This document shows positions 7,849 through 16,948 of a stretch of 64,000 bases of DNA, one piece after another; within the stretch, counting starts at the first letter, position 1, and every line of letters starts with the position of its first letter. The notes under the pieces are model-generated. The model was not told the DNA's origin. It did no database searches and saw only the letters and a list, made by a program, of their open reading frames with translations. The translations under genes were made by a program, and so were the position numbers. The stretch spans positions 36,664 through 100,663 of the forward strand of contig VSNM01000013.1 of assembly GCA_009774245.1 (NCBI GenBank), read 5' to 3'. This DNA is from Lachnospiraceae bacterium (GTDB lineage: Bacteria; Bacillota; Clostridia; Lachnospirales; Lachnospiraceae).

Positions 7849-9006
7849 TCACACAATCATTTTCTCCCTCTCGTTCTCGTCCATGGAGCTGATCGTCTCG
7901 AACATAATCTGGTTCAGTTCCTCCTCCAGCGCATCCGTGTCCTTGTTCACAAACGCCGTGTACAAATTCGTCAGGTCTTTTTCTTGTATCTTTTCCTGAA
8001 ACCATGATATTACCTTTTCGCGGAAGATATAGCGCACCTCACGGTTTGGCAGGCGCATCGTGAGCCAGCGGATATCATTGTCATCCATCCGTTCCTCCAC
8101 CTTGCGGAAATACCCTGTGAAGAACATAAAATTCCACATATTGTCCATGGTGTTGTAGATTTCATCGTAGGTAATGTCCTCATGAACCGGCTTCTCAATC
8201 ACGCCGCCATCGATCAGGTGCTCAATCTCCCCCTTCACACTGTCGTCCGCCCGCTCGATCAATTTCCGCACGATGCTGTTCGAGGAGGTGTTCGCCCAGT
8301 AAGATTTCGGAAACGGACTGTTTCCCGTGCTCACATCCTTCACATATCGGATAACGCTCCACGGATTATAGACGTTAGATTCACCAAACAAATAGCCGTT
8401 ATACCAGTTCTTCACGGTTTCATATTGTGCACCTAGTACAGCGTTGCGTAAATAACAGTGAAAAACAGTGCCTGATATTTGTGTCAGGACAAGGCGGAGG
8501 AAGGAGGCAATGCGGTGGCATTGTTGACTGACGACAACGCGGTACTGGCACAAATAGCAGGTGCTGTATTCACTGTTATTTACGCAATGTTGTACTAGTT
8601 CATAATACTCACAGAGCGCTTCCACCTCACTGTCCGTAAACCCAAAATACTCGTCATAACGCTTATCGAGGATTGAAATTGTTTCCAGATTATTTAATCC
8701 TGTAAACAAGGCATCTTCTTGCGACAGATACGCCCCGCCTGCATTCATGATATTCAGCCCCTCAAACAGACCTGTATTGTCGATATGTCCGCCATTTCCG
8801 TCCCGCATATCCTCAAAGAAATACTGCAGCATGCTCATATTCAGCGTCTTGCCAAAGCGTCTTGGTCTGGTAAAGAGATTGACTGAACCCTTCAAATCTA
8901 GCAAATCCCTCATGAAATTAGTCTTGTCTATGAAATAATATCCCCTTGTCACAAGCATTTCAAAATTATCAACGCCGACTGGCAGCGGTTTTTTATCATA
9001 TCCCAT
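7849..9006 (-). CDS. AAA-ATPase-like (PF09820-type) protein carrying an in-frame MITE, C-terminally short
   Basis: The N-terminal half matches the AAA-ATPase-like/PD-(D/E)XK family common in gut anaerobes: LPVGVDNFEMLVTRGYYFIDKT, then a Walker A-like RPRRFGKTLNMSML near residue 55 and YNGYLFGESNVYNPWSVI later. Two defects are seen. A 162-bp insertion (element at 8433-8598) adds 54 foreign residues between CEYYEL and YETVKNWYNGY without breaking the frame. The protein also ends soon after LEEELNQIMFETIS, whereas relatives continue for ~150 residues with a nuclease-like domain. The start at 9006 has GGAGGG seven bases upstream. It is probably non-functional; the intact family's role is unknown but linked to mobile or defence-like contexts. 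Confidence 0.7.
   Translation of the reverse strand: MGYDKKPLPVGVDNFEMLVTRGYYFIDKTNFMRDLLDLKGSVNLFTRPRRFGKTLNMSMLQYFFEDMRDGNGGHIDNTGLFEGLNIMNAGGAYLSQEDALFTGLNNLETISILDKRYDEYFGFTDSEVEALCEYYELVQHCVNNSEYSTCYLCQYRVVVSQQCHRIASFLRLVLTQISGTVFHCYLRNAVLGAQYETVKNWYNGYLFGESNVYNPWSVIRYVKDVSTGNSPFPKSYWANTSSNSIVRKLIERADDSVKGEIEHLIDGGVIEKPVHEDITYDEIYNTMDNMWNFMFFTGYFRKVEERMDDNDIRWLTMRLPNREVRYIFREKVISWFQEKIQEKDLTNLYTAFVNKDTDALEEELNQIMFETISSMDENEREKMIV
8433..8598. mobile_element. MITE, CTAG-bounded, 30-bp terminal inverted repeats
   Basis: A 166-bp palindromic element inside a coding sequence. Its ends, CTAGTACAGCGTTGCG... on the left and the reverse complement of CTAGTACAACATTGCG... on the right, match over 30 bases with two differences. 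The CTAG at both ends (8433-8436 and 8595-8598) is either the target duplication or the repeat tip. The distance between them is 162 bases, so the host frame is preserved. The interior is also self-complementary (CAATGC/GCATTG at the centre, and ATTTGTG near the left against CACAAAT near the right). There is no transposase; it must have moved in trans. Confidence 0.88.
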
Positions 9007-9133
9007 ATCCATTCCCTCCCAAATGAACTTCCTTTCTCATAATACCCTGATTTTATCCTACCCTATAATAGTCAACTTGTAAACAACTTTATAGTTATGT
9101 TACCTGACTTATTTCCTTTAGACGCCTGCCGCA

Positions 9134-9227
9134 ATCGAGTAGGGGAATGCCCTTCTCCACTACTCGCCGCGCGCCCCATGCGCCGCCTTAGCGGCATACT
9201 TCCTCTGCATGGGGCTGCGCATAAAAA
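9134..9227 (+). repeat. Interspersed hairpin repeat, copy 1 of 4
   Basis: First copy of the ~93-bp element. Hairpin A is CGAGTAGGGG... against ...CTACTCG. The nested hairpin has outer stem GCCCCATGC/GCATGGGGC and inner stem GCCGC-CTTA-GCGGC. The copy ends CTGCGCATAAAAA, and this A-run is, on the minus strand, the T-tract of the glgP terminator. The rest of the 346-base gap (9007-9352) holds only that terminator and AT-rich sequence. Confidence 0.85.
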
Positions 9228-9260
9228 TAGAAGGCTGAACAACCCAAAGCTTGTTCAACC
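9223..9260 (-). terminator. glgP intrinsic terminator
   Basis: On the minus strand GGTTGAACAA pairs with TTGTTCAGCC around an eight-base loop, followed by TTCTATTTTT. It lies 93 bases after the glgP stop and abuts repeat copy 1. Confidence 0.75.
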
Positions 9261-9352
9261 CCCTATTCGTTTCATATCACTGTTTCTGATCAGGCAGCAA
9301 TTCACTCTCAATCAGACGTATATTCCTTCGCCAGTCACGCTTTACAAAGTTT

Positions 9353-11623
9353 TTAGTTCAGCTTCCAGATATCCCTGTTGTACTCCGCGATCGTCCTGTC
9401 TGATGAGAAGAAGCCCGCTTTCGCGATGTTCACAAGCATCATCTTCTCCCACTTCGCCTCGTCCCTGTAGTCCTCAAACATCTTATCCTTTGTCTCGATA
9501 TAGTCCTCAAGATCTAAGAGTGTCATGAACCAGTCCTTGTTGATGAGCTCGTTCTTCAGTCTTGTCAGGCGCTCCTCATTGCCGACCTTCATCACTTCAC
9601 TGCTTGTGATAAAGTCAACGGCTTCCTTGATCACACTGCTCTTGTCATAAAAGCTCCTTGACACATAATCTGCCTTCGCGTAGTGCTCAATCACCTGCTC
9701 GGACTTCTCGCCAAAGATATAGATGTTGTCATCGCCCACAAGCTCATGAATCTCCACATTCGCGCCGTCGCTCGTGCCAAGTGTCACAGCGCCGTTTAAC
9801 ATAAACTTCATGTTGCCTGTGCCGCTCGCCTCCTTCGATGCCAGTGAGATCTGCTCTGAGATATCGCAGGCCGGTATCAGTTTCTCAGCATAGCTTACAT
9901 TGTAGTTCTCCACCATCACTACCTTCATGTAATCCTTCACATCCGGATCATTGTTCACGATCTCCTGCAGGCACAACAGCAGGTGAATGATATCCTGCGC
10001 AATGATATACGCCGGAGCTGCCTTTGCACCAAAGATAAATGTGACCGGTGTCGAGGGCTTCTTACCGCCCTTGATCTCCAGATACTTGTGGATAATATAA
10101 AGTGCATTCATCTGCTGGCGCTTGTACTCGTGCAGTCTCTTCACCTGGATATCAAAGATGGACTCCGGATTGATGTCCTGTCCCTCGTTCTCCTTGAGAT
10201 AAGATACGAGCTCTTCCTTCTTGGCCTTTTTGATCGCTTTGATCTCTTTCAAAAGTGTCGCATCATCCAGATGCTCCATCAGCTTCTCAAGCTCTGCCGC
10301 GTCCTTCTTGTAACCAGCACCGATCGTCCTGGTGATGCATGCTGCAAGCTCCCTATTGCAGGACAAAAGCCATCTTCTGAACGTGATACCGTTTGTCTTG
10401 TTGTTGAACTTCTCAGGATAGATCTTATAAAAATTGTTCAGCTCTGTATCCTTCAAAATCTCTGTGTGGATCGCAGCAACACCGTTTACAGAAAATCCAT
10501 AGTGGATATCGATATGCGCCATATGCACACGCATGTTGTCGTCGATAATCTGTACGCTGGGATCTTTATACTTAATAGACGCTCTCTTGTCTAACTCCCA
10601 GATGATCGGCATGAGCTGCGGAACCACCTTCTGCAGATACTTTACAGGCCACTTCTCAAGCGCTTCCGCGAGGATTGTGTGGTTTGTGTACGCGCAGGTT
10701 TTGCTCACCACGTCGATCGCCTCATCCATGTCAAAATCTTCCTCCTCTGTGAGAATTCTGATCAGCTCAGGGATAACCATCGTCGGGTGTGTATCGTTGA
10801 TCTGGATCACTGCATGATCATAGAGCTTGTGAAGATCATATCCATTGTCCTTCATCTCCTTTAAGATCAACTGCGCACCGTTGCACACCATGAAATACTG
10901 CTGGTAAATGCGGAGCTGCTGCCCTGCCTCGTCAGAATCATCAGGGTATAAGAACAATGTCAGGTTCTTGTCAATGTCCGTTTTGTCAAAATCAATGCCT
11001 TCCTTGACAATGCTCTCATCGATCGTTTCAATGTCAAACAGATGCAGCTTATTCATGCCCTGCTCATATCCGATCACGTCAATATCATAGAGTCTGGACA
11101 TCACTTTCTTCTTTCCGAAATATACAGGGAAAGAAATATCCGTTTTTGTCAGCCACGACTGCTGCTCAATCCAGTCATTTTTCTCAGCGGTCTGCTGCCT
11201 ATCCTTAAACACCTGTTTAAAAAGTCCAAAATGATAATTCAGGCCGATACCGTCCCCGACAAGTCCAAGGCTTGCGATGGAATCCAGGAAACATGCCGCC
11301 AGCCTGCCGAGTCCCCCGTTGCCAAGCGACGGTTCCGGCTCAACCTCCTCAATGCGGCTAAGCTCCTTTCCCTCTTCCTTAAGGGCTGCGTCGAGCTCCT
11401 CGTAGATGCCAAGGTTGATCAGATTATTGGATAACAGCTTGCCGATCAGGAACTCCGCTGAAATATAATACACCTTCTTGTTTCCCTTGATCACGCCCTT
11501 GCCGTTCATCATGTCCTTCGTCATGTTGAGGATCGCAAAGTAAAGCTGGCTGTCATCGAGCTCCTTCACCGCTTTGTTGTACATCCTCTGTGTCACTGCT
11601 TCCAAATTTGCTTTTACGTTCAT
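9353..11623 (-). CDS. glgP: Glycogen/alpha-glucan phosphorylase
   Basis: Releases glucose-1-phosphate from the non-reducing ends of glycogen or maltodextrin using pyridoxal phosphate. 756 residues, GT35 family. Family blocks are present in order: [19 protein letters not shown] near residue 95, the [14 protein letters not shown] region near 275, [13 protein letters not shown] near 415, [15 protein letters not shown] near 510, and the PLP-lysine block [15 protein letters not shown] near 600. A GGAGAAAAAGT site precedes the ATG. It lies in a block with glgX and a LacI-type regulator, so storage-glycogen breakdown is the likely role. It is ~60 residues shorter than E. coli GlgP, as is usual for this clade. 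Confidence 0.96.
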   Translation of the reverse strand: MNVKANLEAVTQRMYNKAVKELDDSQLYFAILNMTKDMMNGKGVIKGNKKVYYISAEFLIGKLLSNNLINLGIYEELDAALKEEGKELSRIEEVEPEPSLGNGGLGRLAACFLDSIASLGLVGDGIGLNYHFGLFKQVFKDRQQTAEKNDWIEQQSWLTKTDISFPVYFGKKKVMSRLYDIDVIGYEQGMNKLHLFDIETIDESIVKEGIDFDKTDIDKNLTLFLYPDDSDEAGQQLRIYQQYFMVCNGAQLILKEMKDNGYDLHKLYDHAVIQINDTHPTMVIPELIRILTEEEDFDMDEAIDVVSKTCAYTNHTILAEALEKWPVKYLQKVVPQLMPIIWELDKRASIKYKDPSVQIIDDNMRVHMAHIDIHYGFSVNGVAAIHTEILKDTELNNFYKIYPEKFNNKTNGITFRRWLLSCNRELAACITRTIGAGYKKDAAELEKLMEHLDDATLLKEIKAIKKAKKEELVSYLKENEGQDINPESIFDIQVKRLHEYKRQQMNALYIIHKYLEIKGGKKPSTPVTFIFGAKAAPAYIIAQDIIHLLLCLQEIVNNDPDVKDYMKVVMVENYNVSYAEKLIPACDISEQISLASKEASGTGNMKFMLNGAVTLGTSDGANVEIHELVGDDNIYIFGEKSEQVIEHYAKADYVSRSFYDKSSVIKEAVDFITSSEVMKVGNEERLTRLKNELINKDWFMTLLDLEDYIETKDKMFEDYRDEAKWEKMMLVNIAKAGFFSSDRTIAEYNRDIWKLN

Positions 11624-11757
11624 ACTTTTTCTCCTTTTCCGCTGCTATCCGCAGCATTTTCATGATACATTGACAGTTCCGTAATGATTCTATAGCATAG
11701 TGCTTTTATATAGTATATTATTGTACAACTTTTCAGTCGTTATCATAATACAATTCC

Positions 11758-12756
11758 TTACGAAATCACATCCAGATATTTTATGCGGATTAATTTGTGG
11801 GGCACCACGATATCCTGTCCACCCCCGCCCTCCATCAGCCGCGAGAGCTCCTCCACAGCACTGGACGCAATCTTCTGAAAGTCCTGCCTCACCGTATGCA
11901 TCTGTTTTCCCGCGTACCCCATCAGGCTCACCCCATCAAATCCGCACACCGGTCTGTAGATATCCATGTCGATCAGCGCCTTCATCGCTCCAATCGCCAT
12001 CAGATCTGACGCGCAGATGATCGCTTCCTTGCTTCCGGCATACTGCATCGTCAGCTTTCTTGCCTCCAGCTCGCTGAAATTTCCTGTCCGGACCAACACC
12101 TCCAGCCCCAGCTCACCCGCCAGCCTGTTCATCCCGTTCAGACGCTCCTCCGAGACATATCCGTTTTTCTTTCCGGACAGATACAAAATCTTTTTATAGG
12201 CTTTTCCCTCCAAAAATTTTTTGGCGACTTCATACTGCGCCCTTGTATTATCAATGTGGATACTCGATGTGTTTTCACCGACTCCGGGCGCATCGATCAG
12301 CACACTCTTAAACTTGCCGCTCTCCACCAGCTGCCTCAATGTGATGTCCTCCTTGGAGAGGTCACAGATCACCAGCCCTTCTATGCCCTGTGATTGAAAA
12401 TAGCGCGTCATCTCCTCCAGATTCATCTCGGCAATCATGGTAAAAAACACGGTAATAATATCCATGCCCTTCTCTTTTGCCTTGTTGATCGCTCCGATCA
12501 TATACTGCATCGGAATTTCATCTACTGTCTGCGCGTGTCTGTTTGCATCGAGCACCAGCGCAGCCCGCCCCGTCTTCTTGGAGGATAGCGCCGAGGCAAT
12601 CGTATTGGGCACAAACCCCAGTTTCGCGATTGCCGCATTCACCTTTTCCTTTGTCTCCTCGCTCACATTTGGATAGTGGTTCAGCACCTTTGATACTGTC
12701 GAGATCGCCACACCCGCTTCCTTCGCAACATCCCTTATGGAAACCAACTCATACAT
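11758..12756 (-). CDS. LacI-family transcriptional regulator of the glycogen block
   Basis: N-terminal HTH with hinge (SIRDVAKEAGVAISTVSKVLNHYPNVS) and a periplasmic-binding-like sensor domain to the end; 332 residues from the ATG at 12756. The frame is open to 12822, but that ATG lies inside the -10 hexamer of the gene's own promoter and cannot be the start. The ATG at 12756 is only two bases from AAGG; the TTG at 12747, giving M-V-S-I-R-D, has ideal spacing (nine bases) and may be the real start. Two operator-like palindromes sit just upstream, so it probably represses itself and, given position, glgP and related carbohydrate genes. The effector is unknown. Confidence 0.88.
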   Translation of the reverse strand: MYELVSIRDVAKEAGVAISTVSKVLNHYPNVSEETKEKVNAAIAKLGFVPNTIASALSSKKTGRAALVLDANRHAQTVDEIPMQYMIGAINKAKEKGMDIITVFFTMIAEMNLEEMTRYFQSQGIEGLVICDLSKEDITLRQLVESGKFKSVLIDAPGVGENTSSIHIDNTRAQYEVAKKFLEGKAYKKILYLSGKKNGYVSEERLNGMNRLAGELGLEVLVRTGNFSELEARKLTMQYAGSKEAIICASDLMAIGAMKALIDMDIYRPVCGFDGVSLMGYAGKQMHTVRQDFQKIASSAVEELSRLMEGGGGQDIVVPHKLIRIKYLDVIS

Positions 12757-12787
12757 CACCTTCTTCTGCACACTGATTTCTTTGTCA

Positions 12788-12814
12788 GGAAAACGTTTTC
12801 CAGAAAACGTTTTC
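12788..12814 (-). promoter_or_regulatory. Tandem LacI/CcpA-type operators
   Basis: Two perfect palindromes with the CG centre typical of LacI-family sites: GGAAAACGTTTTCC (12788-12801) and GAAAACGTTTTC (12803-12814), centres 14 bases apart. They lie immediately downstream of the -10 hexamer of the regulator gene, a position that blocks transcription. They fit autoregulation or CcpA control. Confidence 0.78.
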
Positions 12815-12817
12815 TTA

Positions 12818-12846
12818 ATCATACAATAAAAATAACGGTTTGTCTA
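12818..12846 (-). promoter_or_regulatory. Sigma-A promoter of the LacI-type regulator
   Basis: On the minus strand TAGACA, a 17-base spacer, and TATGAT, followed directly by the tandem operators. Confidence 0.65.
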
Positions 12847-12858
12847 CCGTTATTTTTA
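12828..12858 (-). terminator. Bidirectional hairpin after cheY
   Basis: AAAAATAACGGT pairs with ACCGTTATTTTT around a six-base loop, with T/A runs on both sides. It closes the glgX-cheY transcript 25 bases after the cheY stop and overlaps the next promoter. Confidence 0.75.
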
Positions 12859-12883
12859 ATTTTTTCCAATTTTTTAAAAACCT

Positions 12884-13243
12884 TTATCCCAGAACTCTCT
12901 TGAGCGCGGCAATCAGCCTGTCTTTCTCAAAAGGCTTCACGATGAAATCCTTCGCGCCACTCTGAACCGCCTGCGCCACCATCGCCTGTTGTCCCATTGC
13001 GGAACAGATAATAACCTTTGCCTTCGGATCAAACTCCTTGATGCGCTTCAATGCGTCTACACCATTCATCGCAGGCATGGTGATGTCAAGCAGCACAGCA
13101 TCGGGCTGGAGCTCCATATATTTCTGTACAGCCTCCACACCGTTTTGCGCCTCACCCGCTACGACATACCCGTCCGATTCTATCATCTTCTTGATCGTCA
13201 TCCTCATAAACGCCGCGTCGTCTACTACTAACACTCTCGCCAT
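12884..13243 (-). CDS. cheY: CheY-like single-domain response regulator
   Basis: 119 residues consisting only of a receiver domain: acidic pair in VLVVDDAAFMRM, phospho-acceptor Asp in DAVLLDITMPAMNG near residue 55, Thr/Ser switch in IICSAMG, and Lys in DFIVKPF near 105. This pattern is closest to CheY of Firmicutes chemotaxis. The start at 13243 has AAAGGAGGAGG; an ATG 18 bases earlier is less likely. It stands 38 bases behind glgX, not in a chemotaxis cluster, so it may serve the flagellar motor from a distant locus or another partner. Confidence 0.9.
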   Translation of the reverse strand: MARVLVVDDAAFMRMTIKKMIESDGYVVAGEAQNGVEAVQKYMELQPDAVLLDITMPAMNGVDALKRIKEFDPKAKVIICSAMGQQAMVAQAVQSGAKDFIVKPFEKDRLIAALKRVLG

Positions 13244-13281
13244 GGTCCTCCTCCTTTCCATATCTGATACTCAGGAACGAT

Positions 13282-15411
13282 CTACAAACTATTTTGTGAC
13301 AGTTCCTTATCGACAATTGCAATCACAACCGACCTCGGATACATGACAAACGTGTCATTTGACTCCCATTTTGTCAAACTGTGGTAATCAGTGTCCGGTG
13401 TGTGCTCAAACTCTGTATTCATGATAATACGCCACTTCCGGCCCAGCGGAAGCTTAGGAAGCTGTACCGGCTCCTTCTCCCAGAACGCATTGACACCGAT
13501 ATAGATGATATCATCCTCACGGTTGCCCTCTGTACGTCCGGCAAACATAATACCAATGGTGCGGGTATCCGGCCCACAATTGCTGTTCCACGCCGTCTTG
13601 TTGTGTATGGAAACCTCCGGAAATCCGCAGCCGCTCGGACCGGAACGCCCTCTCAGGATCGGGTGCTTCTTGCGCAGGCTGATCATAAACTTACAGAACT
13701 CAAACATTCCATGATACTCTTCTTTGCGATTCCAGTCAACCCATGATATGATATTATCCTGACAGTATGCATTGTTGTTGCCATACTGCGTGTTGCAGAA
13801 CTCGTCTCCCGCGAGGAACATCGCGGAGCCTCTGCTGCACATCAGGATCGCAAACGCATTTTTGCGCAGACGATTTCGCAGTGCCAGAACTTCCGGATCA
13901 TCTGTGTCACCCTCCACGCCACAGTTCCAGCTATTGTTGTCATCCGCCCCGTCCGTGTTATTCCAGCCATTTTTCTCATTGTGCTTCTGAGCGTACGCAT
14001 ACATATCATACAGTGTGAAGCCATCGTGACAATTCAGGAAATTGACCGTGGCATTCTCCCCGCGGTTTTCCTTTCCATACAGGTCAAGGGAGCCCGTGAT
14101 ACGGTTGATCGCCGCCTGTGCCATGCCGTAATCGCCTTTCAGGAAGCAGCGCATATCATCGCGGTATCTCCCATTCCACTCGGCCCACCGGTTCCATGAT
14201 GGGAAGCTTCCCACCTGGTAAAGCCCGCCGGCGTCCCACGCCTCAGCGATCAGCTTCACATTGCCAAGCACCGGATCAAACGCAAGACTCTGCAGAAGCG
14301 GCGGCTTATTCATCGGAGAGCCATCCTCGTTTCGTCCCATGATTGAAGCGAGATCAAACCGGAAACCGTCCACTCTGTAGGAGACAACCCAGTAGCGCAG
14401 GCATTCCAGGATAAACTGCTGCACGATCGGATGATTACAGTTCATGACATTGCCGCACCCACTGAAATTGTAATACTTTCCATCAGGAGTCAGCATATAG
14501 TAAATATTATTGTCTATCCCCTTGAAGGAAAAACACGGCCCCAGCTCATTGCCCTCCGCCGTATGGTTGAACACAACGTCAAGAATGACCTCGATGCCAT
14601 TCGCGTTCAGTTCATGAATCAGGCTGCGAAACTCATTGCCCGCCTTGCCCGGACGCGTGTCCGCAGCATAGGCAATATTGGGAGCAAAAAAGCACACCGG
14701 ACTGTATCCCCAGTAATTAAGCAGCTTCTCCCCGTCGACAATGCGCACATCCTCCGCCTCGTCAAATTCAAAGACCGGCATCAGCTCCACCGCATTGATG
14801 CCAAGCTCCAGAAGATATGGAATCTTCTCGCGGATGCCCTCGTAGGTTCCCCTGTGTTCCACTCCCGAGGACGAGTCCTGTGTAAAACCTCTCACGTGCA
14901 TCTCATAGATGATCATGTCCTTGGGTTCCAAACTGGTATTCTTGAAATTTCCCCAGTCGTATCCGCTGTCCACCACCCGTGCCTTGTACATACGCTCGGA
15001 TACGGGCTTTTCCTTGCCCCAGATTTCCTGACCGGCAACAGACTTCGCATAAGGATCAAGAATGTATTTCGTCTTGTCAAACAACAGCCCTTTCTTGACA
15101 TTGTACTCCCCGTCAAACTGATACGCGTACTCAAACTCTCTGGGCTTCAGTCCATAAACTACCATGGAATATGTGCCACCCATACGGCAGGATTCCGGAA
15201 ACGGCAAAATCGCATAAGGCTCATGTTCTCCCACATGAAAAAGGCAGAGACTGCAGGATTTCGCCCCGTTGGAATGAATCGTAAAATTCACTCCCTCATC
15301 TACCCTGAACGCACCATTTTCCAGGAACTTTCCGGGTCTGACCGCAAAACCGGCTACCTCATCTGTAGGCGGATAGTACTTTCTTTCCAGTCCCGAACCA
15401 ACATATTTCAT
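13282..15411 (-). CDS. glgX: Glycogen debranching enzyme (isoamylase/pullulanase type, GH13)
   Basis: Hydrolyses alpha-1,6 branches of glycogen, giving linear chains to GlgP. 709 residues: an N-terminal CBM48-like domain (GVNFTIHSNGAKSCSLCLF near 45), then a GH13 barrel with DVVFNHTAEG, the nucleophile Asp in GFRFDLASIMG near 355, the acid Glu in LIAEAWDAGG near 390, and the third carboxylate in NCHDG near 455, then a C-terminal beta domain. The ATG at 15411 has GGGAGGA nine bases upstream; a TTG nine bases earlier is in frame but badly spaced. It could also be annotated as type I pullulanase or TreX-like; debranching itself is clear. Confidence 0.92.
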   Translation of the reverse strand: MKYVGSGLERKYYPPTDEVAGFAVRPGKFLENGAFRVDEGVNFTIHSNGAKSCSLCLFHVGEHEPYAILPFPESCRMGGTYSMVVYGLKPREFEYAYQFDGEYNVKKGLLFDKTKYILDPYAKSVAGQEIWGKEKPVSERMYKARVVDSGYDWGNFKNTSLEPKDMIIYEMHVRGFTQDSSSGVEHRGTYEGIREKIPYLLELGINAVELMPVFEFDEAEDVRIVDGEKLLNYWGYSPVCFFAPNIAYAADTRPGKAGNEFRSLIHELNANGIEVILDVVFNHTAEGNELGPCFSFKGIDNNIYYMLTPDGKYYNFSGCGNVMNCNHPIVQQFILECLRYWVVSYRVDGFRFDLASIMGRNEDGSPMNKPPLLQSLAFDPVLGNVKLIAEAWDAGGLYQVGSFPSWNRWAEWNGRYRDDMRCFLKGDYGMAQAAINRITGSLDLYGKENRGENATVNFLNCHDGFTLYDMYAYAQKHNEKNGWNNTDGADDNNSWNCGVEGDTDDPEVLALRNRLRKNAFAILMCSRGSAMFLAGDEFCNTQYGNNNAYCQDNIISWVDWNRKEEYHGMFEFCKFMISLRKKHPILRGRSGPSGCGFPEVSIHNKTAWNSNCGPDTRTIGIMFAGRTEGNREDDIIYIGVNAFWEKEPVQLPKLPLGRKWRIIMNTEFEHTPDTDYHSLTKWESNDTFVMYPRSVVIAIVDKELSQNSL

Positions 15412-15669
15412 AAATAACAATCCTCCCTTACATTATTATAGTCTACATTTGAAATCCCCTAAGTCCATCCCCCGCCATCTCCCTATGAATTTCCATAGCA
15501 AAAAATGCGTATATACATTAATATTACATGATTTTCCACATTGACGCAATGTCTCAATTAATTTTACACATTTTTACCACAAAAGTGCATTATCTGCTCC
15601 ATTTTTTTGTATATTTTTTCCTTATAAAATTCCATTTTTCATCAATATGACTTATACAGAGACATATGC
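15412..15669. other. AT-rich intergenic region upstream of glgX
   Basis: 258 bases between the glgX start and the kduI terminator. No coding capacity or repeat is seen. It must hold the glgX promoter, but many AT-rich hexamers compete and none is clearly best. Confidence 0.5.
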
Positions 15670-15706
15670 AAAAAGGCCCTCTGGCAATATCAATAATTGT
15701 CAGAGG
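15670..15706 (-). terminator. kduI intrinsic terminator
   Basis: On the minus strand GGCCCTCTGACAAT pairs with ATTGCCAGAGGGCC (one mismatch) and is followed by TTTTTG, sixteen bases after the kduI stop. Confidence 0.9.
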
Positions 15707-15722
15707 GCCCTTGTACTGGTTC

Positions 15723-16583
15723 CTACATCAGATCCTGCATACGCACTCCGTCCATGTCGTCAAAGTCCTGATTTTCTCCCACCATACCCCAGATAAAGGT
15801 GTACGCGCGGCTGCCACTTCCCGAGTGAATCGACCAGCTCGGCGAGATCACCGCCTGTTCATTTCTCATCACGATATGCCTCGTCTCCTGCGGCTCGCCC
15901 ATGTAATGCATCACGAACGCGTCCTCGGGCATATCGAAGTACAGATAAACCTCCATCCGCCTGTCGTGTGTATGACACGGCATCGTATTCCACACGCTTC
16001 CCGGTTTTAGCGCTGTCATGCCCATGACGAGCTGGCAGCTCTCGACCTGCCCGGGAAGGATATACTTGTTGATAACCCTGTGGTTTGCGTCCTCGAGACA
16101 CCCGAGCTCCACCTTATTCTCATCCTTGATGATCACGACGTCCTCCGACGCCTCGCCCTGCGGTCTGATCAACTTTGTCGGATATGCCTTGTGTGCAGGC
16201 GCACTGTTCAAATAAAACTTTGCCGGATTGTTCGCATCGGCGGACGCAAACGTGATATCCTTTGAACCCATGCCGATATACATGCCTTCCTTATATCCCA
16301 CCTCATACTTTTTGCCGTCGATCGTAATAATTCCTACCGGACCGATGTTGATGACGCCAAGCTCGCGCCTCTGGCAGAAATACTCCGCGCGAAGCTCGTC
16401 CCCCGCCGTCAGCGCAATCGGCTCTACCGGCACTGCCGAACCTGTGATAATGCGGTCAATGTGGCTGTACACAAGCTTGAGCTCTCCTGTCCTGAACAGA
16501 TCATCGATCAGAAACTCCTCTCTGAGTCTATCGGTCGTGTAATACTTAACGTCCTTTGGTGAAGCAGCTGTTCTCAATTCCAT
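15723..16583 (-). CDS. kduI: 5-dehydro-4-deoxy-D-glucuronate isomerase
   Basis: Isomerises 5-keto-4-deoxyuronate to 2,5-diketo-3-deoxygluconate in pectin and glycosaminoglycan uronate breakdown. 286 residues (family ~278), double-cupin fold. The zinc ligands are visible: two His in MPCHTHDRR near 200, Glu in MEVYLYF near 209, and a late His in SPSWSIHSGSGS near 251. The start has AAGGAAGG nine bases upstream. It is divergent from a LacI-type regulator, with uxaC beyond that, forming a hexuronate block. A good promoter and a 14-bp palindrome lie upstream. KduD is not in the window. Confidence 0.95.
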   Translation of the reverse strand: MELRTAASPKDVKYYTTDRLREEFLIDDLFRTGELKLVYSHIDRIITGSAVPVEPIALTAGDELRAEYFCQRRELGVINIGPVGIITIDGKKYEVGYKEGMYIGMGSKDITFASADANNPAKFYLNSAPAHKAYPTKLIRPQGEASEDVVIIKDENKVELGCLEDANHRVINKYILPGQVESCQLVMGMTALKPGSVWNTMPCHTHDRRMEVYLYFDMPEDAFVMHYMGEPQETRHIVMRNEQAVISPSWSIHSGSGSRAYTFIWGMVGENQDFDDMDGVRMQDLM

Positions 16584-16681
16584 GATTTTTTACCTTCCTT
16601 TTCAAAAATTATTGACAGTGTACTGCAAATCATACCGACGGTCGAAAAGCCTGACCGCTCAGTATCATAACATAAATGCGC

Positions 16682-16695
16682 TGTAAGTACTTACA
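16682..16695 (-). promoter_or_regulatory. Palindromic operator overlapping the kduI promoter
   Basis: TGTAAGTACTTACA is a perfect 14-bp palindrome whose edge touches the kduI -10 hexamer. This is a classic repressor position. The binding protein is unknown; the adjacent LacI-type regulator is the natural candidate, though LacI sites usually have a CG centre and this one has a TA centre. Confidence 0.65.
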
Positions 16696-16723
16696 TTTTA
16701 TCGCAGCCCTTCCAAATAGTCAA
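16695..16723 (-). promoter_or_regulatory. kduI sigma-A promoter
   Basis: On the minus strand TTGACT, a 17-base spacer, and TAAAAT, about 110 bases before the kduI start. Confidence 0.65.
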
Positions 16724-16789
16724 TAAGAAACAGTGAATAAGTTATTTGTTTACGTTACTGTAACTTCCTAAACTTTGTTGCAAATTCAC

Positions 16790-16818
16790 TTGATTTTCAG
16801 ATATTTTCATACTATAAT
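16790..16818 (+). promoter_or_regulatory. Sigma-A promoter of the hexuronate regulator
   Basis: TTGATT (16790-16795), a 17-base spacer, and TATAAT (16813-16818). A short palindrome GTTACTGTAAC lies about 30 bases upstream. The leader to the start at 16949 is ~125 bases with no obvious riboswitch. Confidence 0.72.
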
Positions 16819-16948
16819 TTAATTAGGCTTGGTAGTGCTTTCATAGTTTGTTACATTGCAGATCTATACTGCTGTTACACTGTTTCATATTATTGTAGAA
16901 ATCTTGTGCTACTGCAAACCGCATTCTATTGGAAAGGTGGATACTCTC

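Noticed and set aside
12757..12822. ATG at 12822 as the start of the LacI-type regulator
   Set aside because: It lies in the -10 hexamer TATGAT of the gene's promoter and the extra residues translate the tandem operators.
14431..15417. Plus-strand open frame of 328 residues opposite glgX
   Set aside because: Antisense shadow of a clear GH13 enzyme; no independent start signal.
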